DNA of 49,933 nucleotides from Gnetum montanum (taxonomy: Eukaryota; Streptophyta; Gnetopsida; Gnetales; Gnetaceae): NCBI GenBank assembly GCA_015680685.1, contig MNCI01036469.1:903672-953604 (forward strand), given 5' to 3'. The position numbers and the translations under genes were made by a program. Below the pieces are notes generated by a model. That model did not search any database. It saw nothing but the letters and a program-made list of their open reading frames with translations, and was not told where the DNA came from. The first letter of the stretch is position 1; the number at the start of each line of letters is the position of its first letter. Shown here one piece after another: positions 23,069 to 34,670 of the stretch.

Positions 23069-24063
23069 TGATAAGAGTGGTTACTCTAGCGTTTACTCTA
23101 GTAGTTATTCTAATTATTAGAGTAGTTACTCTAGTGGTTACTCTAGTAGTTACTCTAATTATTAGAGTGGTTACTCTAGCAATTACTCTAGTGGTTACTC
23201 TAGTAGTTATTCTAATTATTAGAGTGGTTACTCTAGCAGTTGCTTTAGCAGTTACTCTAATTATTAGAGTAGTTACTCTAATTATTAGAGTAGTTGCTCC
23301 CAAGCCTATAAATACAGTTCCCAAGCACACAATTGGAAGAAGTATTTTAGCAGTCAAGTAGCGAAACTCTTGTAGTTTGTTTGAAAGTTAGAGTATTTTC
23401 CAAGTGCCTGCAATAGGAGGTCTAAGTTTGGATGGATCTTTATTCGAGCATTGTATACCTAAGCACACCTTGTATACGACAATAGACAAGCTCTTTGATT
23501 CATCCTTGCAGCACTTAAGATTTTTTTTCTTACGCATTTCTTTTATTTTATTTTCTTATGCATTTATTTTATTTTATGCACTTTACATTTATGTTATTAG
23601 CGTAGCAATTCATTTTGATCAATTAAGAAAATCATTAAATTACACAAGCACAACCACTTCAAGCATGCATGTAATGCTTGGTAACCCAGTAATGATTAAC
23701 ATTTGGTAATCCCAGTAGTGTTGCATTGGTTCAAGATGTGTACAGCAAGTGGGAATGGATGTTGGTGTTAGGATTAGTTACAACTTAGTTAATGAGTAGT
23801 TAAGTTAAATTAGTCACTTAGTTACCTCTCTCCTTCCCTACTAGCATAGGACATAAAAACATAAAAGCTATAAAAATCATATGACTCAAGCTTACTTAAC
23901 CATACAATCGTGACATACAAGTAAGCTTGGGAAGACAATGATCAACCAACCCGTCCTTGTTCCACAAGGGTGCATAAGCACTTAGTCCTTGGAATTTGAC
24001 AAGATTGTGCGTGAAATGCTCATATTCATATGGTTGAGCATAGGGGTACCTTGCCGCTCATCA
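23069..24063 (+). repeat. 3' LTR of element A
   Basis: 995 bp, beginning TGATAAG and ending CTCATCA, followed by the target duplicate GTAGT. It contains the same U3 minisatellite (23073-23294), TATA box (23307-23314) and U5 signature as the 5' LTR, with scattered substitutions and small indels. Confidence 0.92.
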
Positions 24064-24745
24064 GTAGTGCCTAAACACTTACTCTAGTTTGGTTGGAGGT
24101 ATGGAACAACTTCTCATTTTTTAGCATTTTTTCTAAGTACCATCATGGACTGTGATGTTTGGTTAATTTAATGTTTCTTATTTTCTTATTATTTCATCTC
24201 TTCTAATGCTCTCAATCCTTCCAAAAATATCCTAGCATAGAGCATCTATTCTCAACTTTTTATACACATCCTAAACATATCCTAACATTACTAGATTGCT
24301 AAGTGTTCACTGTTGGGCATACCGAATGTTCATTTCTAGGGTTACCAAACGCTAGTACATATACTCGAAGTGATCATGCTTATGCATCTATGTTTAAGTG
24401 CAAAAGAATAAAATGCTTAACTAATAACATGAAAAAGTAAATAAATACTAAGAGTAAAGTGCAAGAAAGTAAATCAAAGTGCTAGTTTGAATATTGTAAT
24501 GGATGAAACAAATCTTTATTTTATCATCATCATGCATATATGTCCAAGTATATAGTGCACCTGATAAAACAATTTCAACTTTTCAATCCATGTTGCAAGC
24601 ACATAACTCTTGAGTAAGAAAACTATAAGAATTTGGCTACCGAATGACCAAAATGTATCATAAACGTAGCAGGTATGCACATTTATATAGGCAAAATATA
24701 AGAAAACATTAATGCATCATATGATGCATTGATGCATACTCATCG
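24064..24745 (-). repeat. LTR of element C, U3/R part, right of the insertion
   Basis: Starting with A's right target duplicate, the sequence resumes LTR similarity on the minus strand: TATACACATCCTAAACAT (24262), GGTTACCAAACGCTAGTACA (24339), CTCGAAGTGATCATGCTTATG (from 24365), then AT-rich sequence matching the R region. A TATA box is reversed at 24681-24689, and a perfect palindrome AATGCATCATATGATGCATT lies at 24711-24730, directly upstream of it in the sense of transcription. The LTR probably ends at 24745 (CTCATCG, one change from the family terminus). Confidence 0.7.
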
Positions 24746-26055
24746 ACCTAGCCAACTAACTTACATTTCATTAGTATATATAGGTATACAAATTTATGTT
24801 AACTCCTTTATTTTTATATTACATGGAGATTAAGGAAAAAATCAAGTGCCTTCAACTAAGTGGAAGATCATTTCAATGTTTTTTTCTTTTCCATGTAAAT
24901 TCTAAAGGTTCAATTTTATTTAAAGCTAAAAAATGAGCTTCTCAAGAAGTAACATTGATAAGATCTCACAAAACAAGTGCTTAAATGTTCTAATTTATCA
25001 AGAATTTACTAACATTACTAAAAAGGATTCAAAAATGTCTTCAATATATAGACCTAATTCCATACTTTTATTTTAATTTAAGAAGTTGAAACATACATAT
25101 TCATATAGTTAACAGTGAAGTTAACATTGATCATTAGTTGTTTGGTATTCAAAGTCAACATTCATCATTAGAAGATTTAAAGCTAAATGCTAGAAGATTT
25201 GATGCTAGACATTAATAGAGTTAACACTATATTTTTAAAAGAGCTAATAGTATATGTTAGATTTTTTAAGTTTTGAAGCAAATTTTGAATTTCGTAGGAA
25301 AGGATGAGAAGCAAACATGATATATCCTTGATAAAAGATGAGATTTGATACTAAATAAATGAATTTTGGACATGAGAAATTATGTTGAATTACAATGTTA
25401 GGTAACTTTTGGAGATGATGGAGATTGGTGAGAAATGATTGGTAACATTGATAACAATGTCAAGGAAACTATTTTTTATCCTCTAACATTATGTTATTTT
25501 TATAAAACCAAGTCCAATATCATTACTTTAAAGAGTACTACATGACACCACTTTAACCCCTAAAAATCACCAAGTATTCTAGAGTAAACTCAAAAGGGGC
25601 TATGCCTTAATGATCATAAATCCCATAAGTATACCAAGAGTACATAACACATGTTATTCTAATGGATATGAATTTAATAATAATAACAAAAATACTAATA
25701 TTATTTTAGTTATATATTTATGATAGATATCTATTATTCAACTAAGAGAATCTTTTTGTTTTTCAAATTAATAAATTATTATAATTGATTTTCATGTTTT
25801 AAAAAGGTAAAATCAATGTTAAATAATTCTTTCCGTGGTAGTTGTTGATCCTCATATTTTTCATTGGTAATTGGCCAAGCAATTACATACTCATAATAAT
25901 TCATATAAGAAAGTTCATCTTTTAGCCAAGTGTGGCTAAGCCATTACATGCCTATAATAATTGTCATGAAAAAGTTCCTCTTGACTTTGTGTGATGATAA
26001 TAATTATTTATTTTTAGTGATAAAGATCATATTAGTGTTTTATAATAGTATGTTA
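24746..26055. other. AT-rich intergenic DNA
   Basis: No gene or recognisable element. Short phrases such as GTTAACATTGATCATTAG recur near 25110-25160. The sequence is close to random AT-rich DNA with many stops in all frames. Confidence 0.5.
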
Positions 26056-26059
26056 GATC

Positions 26060-26145
26060 AATATCTTTATTACAATTAAACTTGTAATTTACGCATCATA
26101 AGTCACATGCTCTAACCAATTAAGTAATATGTTATAGATAAAATA
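26060..26145 (-). ncRNA. tRNA-like remnant or SINE head
   Basis: On the minus strand, ACTTAATTGGTTAGAGCATG followed by TGACTTATGATGCGTAA resembles the D-arm and anticodon-arm of a tRNA, with a weak B-box-like AAGTTTAATTG after it. It has decayed too far for a functional tRNA. It may be a tRNA pseudogene or a SINE head. Confidence 0.4.
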
Positions 26146-26149
26146 AAAA

Positions 26150-26205
26150 TGAGAAGTATCTCAATTGGTTAGTTCATTATCTATTTGGATCATAGTTAAG
26201 GCTTC
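26150..26205 (+). ncRNA. Second tRNA-like fragment, opposite orientation
   Basis: TATCTCAATTGGTTAGTTCA resembles a tRNA D-arm (A box). It is followed by TATTTGGATCATAG instead of a clear B box. Together with 26060-26145 it forms a head-to-head pair of tRNA-like pieces. Confidence 0.3.
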
Positions 26206-26330
26206 TAAACAATGAGATGTTAGCCTATTGGTATGAGTCTTGGCTTGGTAATGCTAGGTCATAGACTCAATTCTACTAGGTAGTACTGAGTTATAAGCTT
26301 GTATAAATCTTGGTGTATCTATATGTTTTA
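26205..26330 (+). repeat. tRNA-derived SINE-like repeat, copy 1
   Basis: AACAATGAGATGTTAGCCTA opens a segment with an exact A-box match (TAGCCTATTGG) and a B-box-like GACTCAATTC about 40 bp later. It aligns over about 110 bp with the minus-strand copy at 38645-38760 (AACAATGAGGTGTTAGCTTA...). Dispersed copies with Pol III boxes point to a SINE. Confidence 0.55.
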
Positions 26331-26419
26331 ATGATTTCAAGTTCCAACATCCCCATACTTAAGGCACCTATTTGGCTGTATCTTTTGGGATTCCATATGA
26401 TCATATAGTTTTGGTTATG

Positions 26420-26733
26420 AGTTCTATCATCTAAATCCTACTTCTTTTATTGATGTAGAAATTTTTGTTGGTTCTCAAAATGTAGATTTACAAGCTTAAA
26501 AGAAAAATGTTGTAATGCCTTCTTTTAGTGATGTTGATGTAACTAAGACACATGATTATATCCTTCTTGATGATGTATATGAGTCATTGGTTACTAATAT
26601 TTCATCACAATATTCAATTTTTTCTACTTGTTAAGTAATGCTTCGATGATGCAATGTGCCTTAGATATAGGGTCTTTTATACATAAGCATGTAGTGTTGA
26701 TCATTCAGAAATGGGCTCCGAATTTTGATGTTT
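26420..26733 (+). pseudogene. Coding-like remnant of unknown family
   Basis: One frame runs with few stops: FYHLNPTSFIDVEIFVGSQN, stop, then KKNVVMPSFSDVDVTKTHDY ... LLDDVYESLVTNISSQYSI. In another frame the next stretch reads ASMMQCALDIGSFIHKHVVL. The second is vaguely like the N-terminal domain found in plant LINE and zinc-knuckle proteins, but I cannot confirm this. Confidence 0.25.
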
Positions 26734-26989
26734 AATCTAATAATATGCTAAATTTTTATGTTTTTTTAAGTTATATAATCTTCTATTAATTTTTCAAAAA
26801 GCTTAGTAGGAAATTGTTAGCATTCTCAATCTTATTATATCCACTTCTTCGATTCACCTTAAATTGAGACTAGATGTAGTTTTAACATTGTTCTATGTGA
26901 GATTGAGCATAAAACTCCTTAAATATATCATCACAAGATATATTCTTAGCTCCAGGAGGTTCCTAGAGGTTATTTGGATTCATAATCCA

Positions 26990-28060
26990 ACTTATGAACT
27001 TCATTTTTTGTGACTTTGGAAAAAATATAAAATCAAAATTTTTCTAAGTATTAAAGAAGACACAAACTTAGAATCAATTTTCCTTTGATACTACAAGACA
27101 AAATTCCAAAAATAGCTTTGTAAGACTCATTTCTAGCCTTCAAAGACCTCTAGGGATCATTCAAGATAATATTTCAACTTTTTGACTTTAATTTTGACAA
27201 CTTTAAAAAAAATTGGAAAATGCTAAAATTTTTTCTAAGTGTTGCTAATGCCAATAACAACGTCAACATTAGTGCTAAGAACACCATTGTTAGCACTTCT
27301 AAACCTAGTTAAAATTGCATCTTGACATGCATAACCAATTCCTAGGGTCAAGACAATTCATTAGCAATAGTTTCAGCATTTTAGGCTTTTGAAATTAGCA
27401 TATTTTCATAGGTTTTTTTGAAACTTAGAAATTTGAAATTTTGATAAGTCAGTAACATTGAAAATGTAAAAACCTATCTCAACATCTTTGAGTCACCTCA
27501 TGCATCCAATTCATAGTGTTTCATAAGTTTACAAGCCTTTTGACATTCAAAACCCATCATATTCCAACTCATTCCAAGGCTAGTTTTGGCATCTTAAGAG
27601 TTAGAATTTTCAATCAAAAAAATTACTAAAAAATTTTCTAATGTTGGCTTAATGCTAGCTTTAGCATTGTTGAACTTTGTATTTTCCTTCTAATCATCAT
27701 TTTGTAATATTTTCAAGCCTCTCAAGGTCCTCAACTTCATCTTAGCAACCTTTAACATTAGTTTAGAGGTTGAATAAGATTTTGAGAGTTTAAAACCTAT
27801 TACTTGATGAAAATTACCAAAATTTTGCTAAGTGTCAATGACACAAACAAATGTCAACATCAGCATTAGTGTCAACACTTTTTGGCCTCGACAAGTAATA
27901 ACATGCACCTTTGTCATCAATGCATGATATCATCTCTTAGCTTCTTAGATGTCTTGGCAAAGCTCAACATTAGTTTGAAGGTGAAATAAGGTCTTGGAAG
28001 CTCAAAATCCTAACTTTGTCAAATACCAAAATTTTGACTAAGTATGGTAGATTTAGTACT
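26990..28060. repeat. Diverged tandem array, period about 200 bp
   Basis: A phrase like CAAAATTTTNCTAAGTGT recurs near 27036, 27228, 27440, 27636, 27823 and 28035 (spacings 187-212). Between them come GCATTAGTGCTAACACT-like and TTGACATTCAAAACC-like phrases. No coding potential is seen. It ends just upstream of element B's LTR. Similar in period to the array at 2240-5060, but I could not show common sequence. Confidence 0.45.
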
Positions 28061-28137
28061 TTGATACTAGCATGATCCAAACCATAGCCTTCAAGCTCAA
28101 CATTTAGTACCTTCTCCTAGCCTTCTAACTTCCTTAG

Positions 28138-28456
28138 TGATGAGTCCCAATATCGAATACATGATATCAAAGATGTCAAAGTGATATCGGACATGCGATG
28201 TCGAAGCCTATCTTGTTGCCTATAAATAAGAGACAAGGGCACTTGCTTTTGCATTAGTTTTTAGTCCCTTAGCCGAACTTTTGCAAATTTTCCCTTTAAG
28301 AGTTAGAATTATTTCTAAGTGCCCACAGTAGGAGTCATAAAAACTCATCCTTATTCTGCGTAGGTGCATAAGCACTTAATCCTTGAAGTTCAACCAAATC
28401 ATGCATAAATGCTCGTATTCATATGGTTGGGCGTAGGGGTACCTCGCTAGTCATCA
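28138..28456 (+). repeat. 5' LTR of element B, internally deleted
   Basis: Only 319 bp, TGATGAG...TCATCA. U3 has GATATC/GATGTC-type motifs (28150-28205), then a TATA box at 28221-28228 and the GTGCCCACAGTAGGAG block. The central part of the LTR seen in A and in the solo LTR (roughly 600-700 bp) is missing between about 28335 and 28360. U5 ends with the family signature. Confidence 0.8.
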
Positions 28457-28457
28457 T

Positions 28458-28475
28458 TAGTGTCATTGCCAAGGA
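28458..28475 (+). other. Degenerate primer-binding site of element B
   Basis: TAGTGTCATTGCCAAGGA corresponds to A's TGGTGCCATTGCCGGGGA at the same offset of one base from the LTR. Confidence 0.7.
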
Positions 28476-28529
28476 TTTTATTGTTTGTGCGTTGATTAGA
28501 ACTTAGGAAATCCTTCCATCATTAGAATG

Positions 28530-30870
28530 AACCCTTAGAGTTAACTATTCTACAATCACCAGAAAAGGGTATCACACACTAAATAATCAATCATTTCTCC
28601 TTCTTCTTATGAGAGTTCTTCACCAACTAGGTCCAACACCATGAATAATCAGAGGTAGGGTGCACATGATGATCCTCCAGTGCCCCAATAGTTTCGCATG
28701 GTATACGCTCATCCTAATGAGTATATACCAAACTTGACCTTTATCCTCCACTAGGATGAACAACTACGATGGCGTGATTTAGAAGGTAACATAGTGTTAC
28801 CTCCTGATCGCTCAATCCTGGGCATGCTTCTTCGTGCTCTCACACGAATTGGCATCCAGCACTTACAATCAAAGTACATTGTGCATGAACAAGATTCGAG
28901 AGACTATCAACCCATGGAGGCACAACCCCAGAGGGATTTGCAATAGGAGAGACATCACAAATCTATGAAGGGAAAGTGTTCTCAGGATGTCTTGTATGTC
29001 CTAAGTAAAAATGAGGGTAGTGAACCTACCTCAAGAGGTTTTCCACAAAATAATGTTCCTCTTGTTGACTTTGGTCAAGGAGTTGTATATCAAAATCTTC
29101 ACTCAACTATTCATAACCCAGGTTCTAGTACCAATGGACACAAATGGTCCAAAAAAGGAACACGAACACATGATAATGACAGACATTCTAATCATAATCA
29201 TGAACGAGATCGTGACCATCAAAGAGAGGGTGACAGGCATCGTCATGGTGCCAGTCCTCCTTCCTCTTCACCTTCATCATCTCTTTCCCCCTCTCCTTCG
29301 AGATCTAAATGTAGTCGCAAAGGGAAAGGCCATGAGGACAATGGTAAGCAAAATAGAAATCATCGACAAAATAGTTGGGAAAGGGGATGAAGGCATTCCA
29401 GAGAGACACATCACAAAAGAAGGAAGAGTAGGGAACAGCATAGGCATCATAGACGCCATAGATAGTATGATCATGATGAATCCCTACTCGCCACCCAAAG
29501 TATGTTAGATATAATAGAGGCCATTAGGATCCCAACAGGGCACTAGAAGGATAGTAGGATCAAAAGACTAGACATGAATAACATCCCATGATTTGAAGGG
29601 GGATACAATGTTGATCCTCAAAACCATCTGCAAGCATTTCACAATGCATGTGCCTTGTAAAATATAGAAAATAAGTGGCAAAAGCTAAAGTTATTTCCAT
29701 GGACACTGATCAAGGAAGCAGAAAGCTAGTACCAGTCCTTAGAACTAGAACCCATTCATCAATGGAGTACCATGTTACTCCTGAGTGTCCAACCTATGTA
29801 AGCAAATCCAAGGATGAAAAAAAGGAGGACATGAACCCTTGGATGCTGCCATGGGTCAATATTATACATTATTACATTGTTGCCCTGGCTAGGGTTACTC
29901 ACAAAAGGAAGAACTACACCATCTCGTGAATGGGCTTAGGTACAAAACGTGAAGAAACCTTGGGACTTATGTCCAAGGAAGGCTATCCAAACTCAGAGTT
30001 CACCAAATACAAAGATTGTTGGAGCAAGTTGCCAAGGAGGAAGACAAGTTGAGGAAAAGAGAAAGTGCAAAGGAGTACAATAGAGATCATTTCCTCTGAA
30101 AGAAGAAAATTAGATTTTGCAAAGATAAAGAAGAGTCACCACTTGAAGAGATAATGAATAGGAAGACTTTGCCCATTCAAAAATTTGCATTAGAAGTATT
30201 GGCAAAGGTTGATCAAATGTGGAACTCCCTAGATGAAAAATTTCAAAATATCCTAAAAATAGTAGAGTCTAGAGAACCAAGTAGTGACCGAGAGAGAAGG
30301 AAAAAGAAAGACGCTGAGTATGCACATAACAAAGGTAAGGGCAAGGTTGTTGTAATTAAAGAGGTTGTGAATTCGAACACAGAAAATGATGATGGATGTG
30401 AGATATGCCAATATGACCATCCTAAAGGATGTTTCCCAGTAGTGTCACATCTACAAGAGTCTAGGGTGTATGCACTAAACCCATGATTAAACATATGATA
30501 AACACCCAAAAGGTTACCTTATCCTTAGGGTAACCCAAGGCAGTTCCACCAACCCTTGACATACTATCCAAGTGGAGCTCCACCACAACCGAATGAACAG
30601 TATCAATGGTGGAAACACCCACAATCATAGAGAATGCTACCACCATGTCAACAGTACCCTTACCATTAACCTGACCCATACGGGTATTACATTCAGCAAC
30701 CAATCTCTCCACGTGACTCTACTAGTCACATTGCCCTTTAACCTCACTACTAAGCCCTTAAGTACTATAGAACTTCTCCTCCTCGGTGTGATGTTCCACA
30801 TACATACTATCCCTCTCATCTGTTTGCATCTCTTCCACCCTCAACTCCATTACCACCTGCTCCAACTACG
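28530..30870 (+). pseudogene. gag of element B
   Basis: Collinear with gag of A: LTFILH then stop, DEQLRWRDLEGNIVLPPDRS (near 28756), an Arg/His/Ser-rich region (29160-29460, e.g. HERDRDHQREGDRHRHG and SPSPSRSKCSRKGKG), GGYNVDPQNHLQAF (near 29599), and a zinc knuckle CEICQYDHPKGC (30397-30432). The 141-codon open frame at 28965-29390 is a true gag piece. The Retrotrans_gag core (29700-29780) is frameshifted. The stop at 28944-28946 coincides with A's at 15264-15266. Where A keeps the core intact B does not, and the reverse holds elsewhere. Confidence 0.8.
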
Positions 30871-30939
30871 CAAGGTGAGCTTCCTACCTAGCTACAGTAA
30901 TGTAACACTACAAGGGCTGTCAACCCAAAACCTCCTATT

Positions 30940-31610
30940 GGTTGGACAACCAATCAAAGAAGAGACCTTTCTTTAGAACCAACAATCCAACCAAGTCCTT
31001 ACAACCACAAGTGACTAATTATCCAAACACCTCATTATCATTTAAATCTTCAGAGCTTTCTTTGAACCAAAAACTGCACCCAATGCATACTGTCATGATA
31101 ACCCACACCATCACTAATTGGATTAAAGCTGGCCATCTTCCTAGGAAATTCTCTAATCCTGGAAGTTCTCTTATTTATTTGCAAATCGCTGGAAATGAGC
31201 CTTGTAAAGCTCTTTTGGATTTAGGTTATGGTATTAATTTAATCTCCTAGGAAATGTATAGAGCCTAGAACCTACCTTTGCTAAAGAAGAGTAACATCCA
31301 TCTAGAGTTGGCCGACTAGTCCATCATTGTTCCATTGGGGCTAGTGAAGGAAATTGTCACCACTGTTTGTGGGTGGTCGTATCTAGTCGATTTCCTAGTG
31401 TTCCAAGTAAACAACTGTAATGGGGACTTCCCAATCATAATAGAAAGAGCATGGCTAAGTACGATTGATGTGTGCCTAGGAATACGTAATCTTTCAATAG
31501 AGATATCAAAAGAAAATACATTTGGGAAGATCAAGAAGAAGAAAGTTTCATGCATCGCATACAGTGACATAGGGTGTAGCTGCATGCAGAAGTCCTGGTT
31601 TGTACAATGA
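30940..31610 (+). pseudogene. Aspartic protease region of element B
   Basis: RPFFRTNNPTKSLQPQ (near 30960), WIKAGHLPRKFSNPGSSLIY (near 31120), the active-site region ALLDLGYGINLIS (near 31207), and FPIIIERAWLSTIDVCLGI (near 31428). The Asp is kept, and unlike A no stop follows DLG directly, but a stop comes right after NLIS. Non-functional as it stands. Confidence 0.78.
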
Positions 31611-32089
31611 TTAACATTGTCTGCATGCAACCAGTGTGTACAAGTAACTGACATACAAAGATGCTTGTATGTAGCAGCCACAAGATAGGAAGACACCCAA
31701 TGGCTAACAGTTGACCAAGAGAGCAATTCAACTATATGCATGGAACCTATTGAGAGCTTGACTTGTGCCTATATTGATAGCATAGATGCATTAGAGCAAG
31801 TCCATCACCAACTTTCAAGTACTAACACTAAAAATATCAACTGGGGGAAGTTGGAAATCCCTAATGAGTTTAAGCAAGATACCATCAAATTAAAATCGTT
31901 GCCCACCAGTATGGAGTATGCATTTCTCAAGAATGGAAATTGATAATCATTAATGCTAAGCTCACTCTTCAACAAAAAGAAAAACTACTAAAGATGGTAC
32001 ACAAATGGTCAAAAGCCTTTGCTTGGTCATATCCTAAATTAACTAGAATAGATCCTAGGATATGCCAACATAGAATCTACACTACCCCT

Positions 32090-33460
32090 CTATGAAGCCT
32101 CGACGACAACCGCAAAGATGATTGAACCCAAAGCTTAAGCAAGTAGTTAAAGAAGAAATTGAACAACTTCTAAAAGTTGGGTTCATCTACCCCATTGCTG
32201 ATAGTGAATGGGTTAGTCCATTAGTCATTGTGCCTAAAAAGGAAGGTAAATGGAGGGTGTGTATAGACTTTAGGCTATTGAACATGGCAACATTTAAAGA
32301 CCATTTCCCATTGTCATTCATTGACCAAGTTTTAGATACCATTGCATGGCATTGGTATTATAGTTTTCTGGATGGTTACAATGGGTACAATCAAATTAAA
32401 ATTGCATCAGAAGATCAAGCCAAGACTACATTCATGAGTCTTTAGGGAACATTTGCATATAGGCAAATGTCATTTAGCTTGTTCAATGCTCCAACAACAT
32501 TTCAACGTTTGGTTCTCACTATATTTCAAAAGCAAATCGGAAATGGTGTGGAGGTTTTTATGGACGATTTCTGCACCTATGGAGTGAACTTTGAACAAGC
32601 ATTGGACCGATTGGAGCAAGTACTGAAACAATGTGTTGAAACCAACCTAAGGCTTAATTGGTAGAAAATCCATTTAATGGTCCAAGAGGGCATTGTATTA
32701 GGGCATAAAAGTTTACAAACAGGGATGGAGGTAGATCCTAAAAAAATTAAAGTCATCCAAGGAATCACTCATCAACCTAAAACTATAAAAGACATCCGAT
32801 CATTCCTTGGACATACTAGCTATTATAGACATTTCATCAAGAACTTTTCAAAGATTGCAAAACCATTGGTAGAATTAATGAAGAAGGATGTATCCTTTGA
32901 ATAGACGAAGGAATGTAAGCTAGCTTTCCAAACCTTGAAATAGAAACTTGTAGAAACACTCATTCTACAAGCTCCTAACTGGTCCGAACCATTCCATATA
33001 ATGACTGACACGTCCAATTTTACTTTAGGAGTCATGCTTACACAGTTAGATGACCAAAAATGTCCTTATTACATTCACTGTACAAGTTGAAGTATTGCTG
33101 GTGCACAACTCAACTATACCACAATAGAAAAAGAGTTAATGGCTATGGTGTTTGCACTAGAGAGATTTAGGCACTATGTATTAGGTTATAAGGTATTTGT
33201 ACACACAGATTATAGTGTGACTTAATTCCTTATGAATAAATCAACGATGAGCCTTCATGTCATACAATGGCTAGTGATCTTGCAAGAGTTTGATATCATG
33301 ATAGTAGATTGTAAAGGCATCGAGAATTTTATTGCTGATCATTTATCTCGGTTGCGATGGAACAACAACGAGGAAGAATACCCAATTTATGATCACTTCC
33401 CTAATGAACTCCTCTTTGCAGTTGTAATAAATAATCAATCACCCATAAATATAAATTGGT
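32090..33460 (+). pseudogene. Reverse transcriptase and RNase H of element B
   Basis: It includes a long RT frame (32122-32445) with VGFIYPIADSEWVSPLVIVP, KWRVCIDFRLLNM, FKDHFPLSFIDQVLDTIA and FLDGYNGYNQIKIA; then FSLFNAPTTFQ; then an intact catalytic box FMDDFCTYG at 32557-32583; then LGHTSYYRHFIKNFSKIAKP (near 32805); and RNase H to LRWNNNEEEYPIYDHFP (near 33352). Stops remain at the former Trp of the WGTFAY motif (near 32443) and at 32662-32664, the latter shared with A. Confidence 0.88.
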
Positions 33461-33599
33461 ATAGTAGCATTCTTACTTATCTTCTTACACAAAAAACACC
33501 ACAAGAGCTAGACGTTAGAAAGAAACAACAGTTTCTCCACCAAGTCAAACATTTCATGGAAATCAATGAACACATTTACAAGGTGTGTTCTGATGGCTT

Positions 33600-34670
33600 G
33601 GTCCGATGGTGTGTTCCTGATGTAGATCAATTGCAAGTTGTCCAAGATACTCATGAGGGCCCTTGTGGGGGTCATTACACTAGGAGATGAGCAGCCATTA
33701 AAATCTTACTTGTAGGATATTATTGGCCTACATTATTTCGGGACGCCCACCATTTTGTCCAATCTTGTGAGTGCTGCCAACACAATGGGGGAATGATTGC
33801 TAGAATGGAGGGTCCACAACAATGGATTTAACCCTTAGAATCCTTTGACATATGGGGTCTTAATTTTATGGGGCCTATTACATTGATGTCCAATGGAAAA
33901 GCATACATTGTTGTTGTTGTTGACTATTTTACAAAGTTGGTAGAAGCAACCACTGTTACCAATTGTACATCATCTACTACTGCATGATTTGTTCAACAAC
34001 AAATTGTAAACAGGTTTGGTGCACCTCATGCACTTATTTCTGATAATGGTACACATTTTATAGGTGTAGGAGTTGAGCATAAACTGACTGCACCATACCA
34101 TCCTCAAGCGAATGATCAAGCCAAAGTCACCAATAGGGAAATCACAAAAATCTTGACATGAACCATTAGCAAGTATAGGTGATACTGGAGCATCAAACTA
34201 AACAAAGCTCTTTGGGCCTACCGCTCCACATGGAAATTCCCTATAGGCTACTCTCCCTATGAGTTAGTGTACAGTAAACTTCTAACACTACCTATCCAAG
34301 CAAAGCTCCATACACTATCTACAGCATGTGACCTTAACCTTGACCTTAGTCTAGCATAAAAAGAATGATTAATGAACCTTAACTTGCTAGATGATAACTG
34401 ATTAGTTGCCCTATCATCCAACGAACTACACAAGGCCTTCAACAAACAACGTCATGACCTGAAAATTAGAAAAGTCACATACCAACCAGGAGATAGGTTT
34501 CTCTATTGGAATGCCACACATGTGCCACAATGAACTAAATTTCAAACATTGTGATAAGGACCTTATATCATTCATGAAACTTCTTCTTCAGGGGCCATGA
34601 TTATCTATAAACTTAAAAGCTCGAATAAGAAATTATTGGTCAACATCCAGCAAACCAAACCTTTCCATGA
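33600..34670 (+). pseudogene. Integrase of element B
   Basis: HEGPCGGHYTRR then TGA (33688-33690, shared with A), CECCQHNGG (near 33771), VVVVDYFTKLVEA (near 33910), ISDNGTHF (near 34038), then GVEHKLTAPYHPQANDQAKV. Two lesions stand out against A: an in-frame loss of about 27 bp directly after the SDNGTHF block, and AAA (Lys) at 34123-34125 in place of the catalytic Glu. The C-terminal part (to about 34660) has several stops. Confidence 0.85.

Larger units (their letters stand above)
13770..24063 (+). mobile_element. Athila-like Ty3/gypsy element A, full length with both LTRs
   Basis: A 10,294-bp element runs from TGATGAG (13770) to CTCATCA (24063). It is bordered by perfect 5-bp target duplications, GTAGT at 13765-13769 and 24064-24068. 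Order inside: 5' LTR, tRNA-Asp-type PBS, gag, protease, RT-RNase H, integrase, about 2 kb of 3' region, purine tract, 3' LTR. The PBS type, the absence of a second RNase H and the ALLDLG protease motif fit the Athila side of Ty3/gypsy. Its two LTRs have many differences, and every coding domain holds stops, so it is old and inactive. It sits inside an LTR of element C and so is younger than C. Confidence 0.92.

Noticed and set aside
26060-26145. A working tRNA gene
   Set aside because: The acceptor stem does not pair and the B box is poor, so only a tRNA-like remnant is claimed.
28133-28137. CTTAG before element B equals CTTAG after the LTR at 1-212
   Set aside because: A target duplication would require the 3' end of the same element, but the LTR at 212 lies upstream of B in the same orientation. 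A five-base match by chance is more likely.
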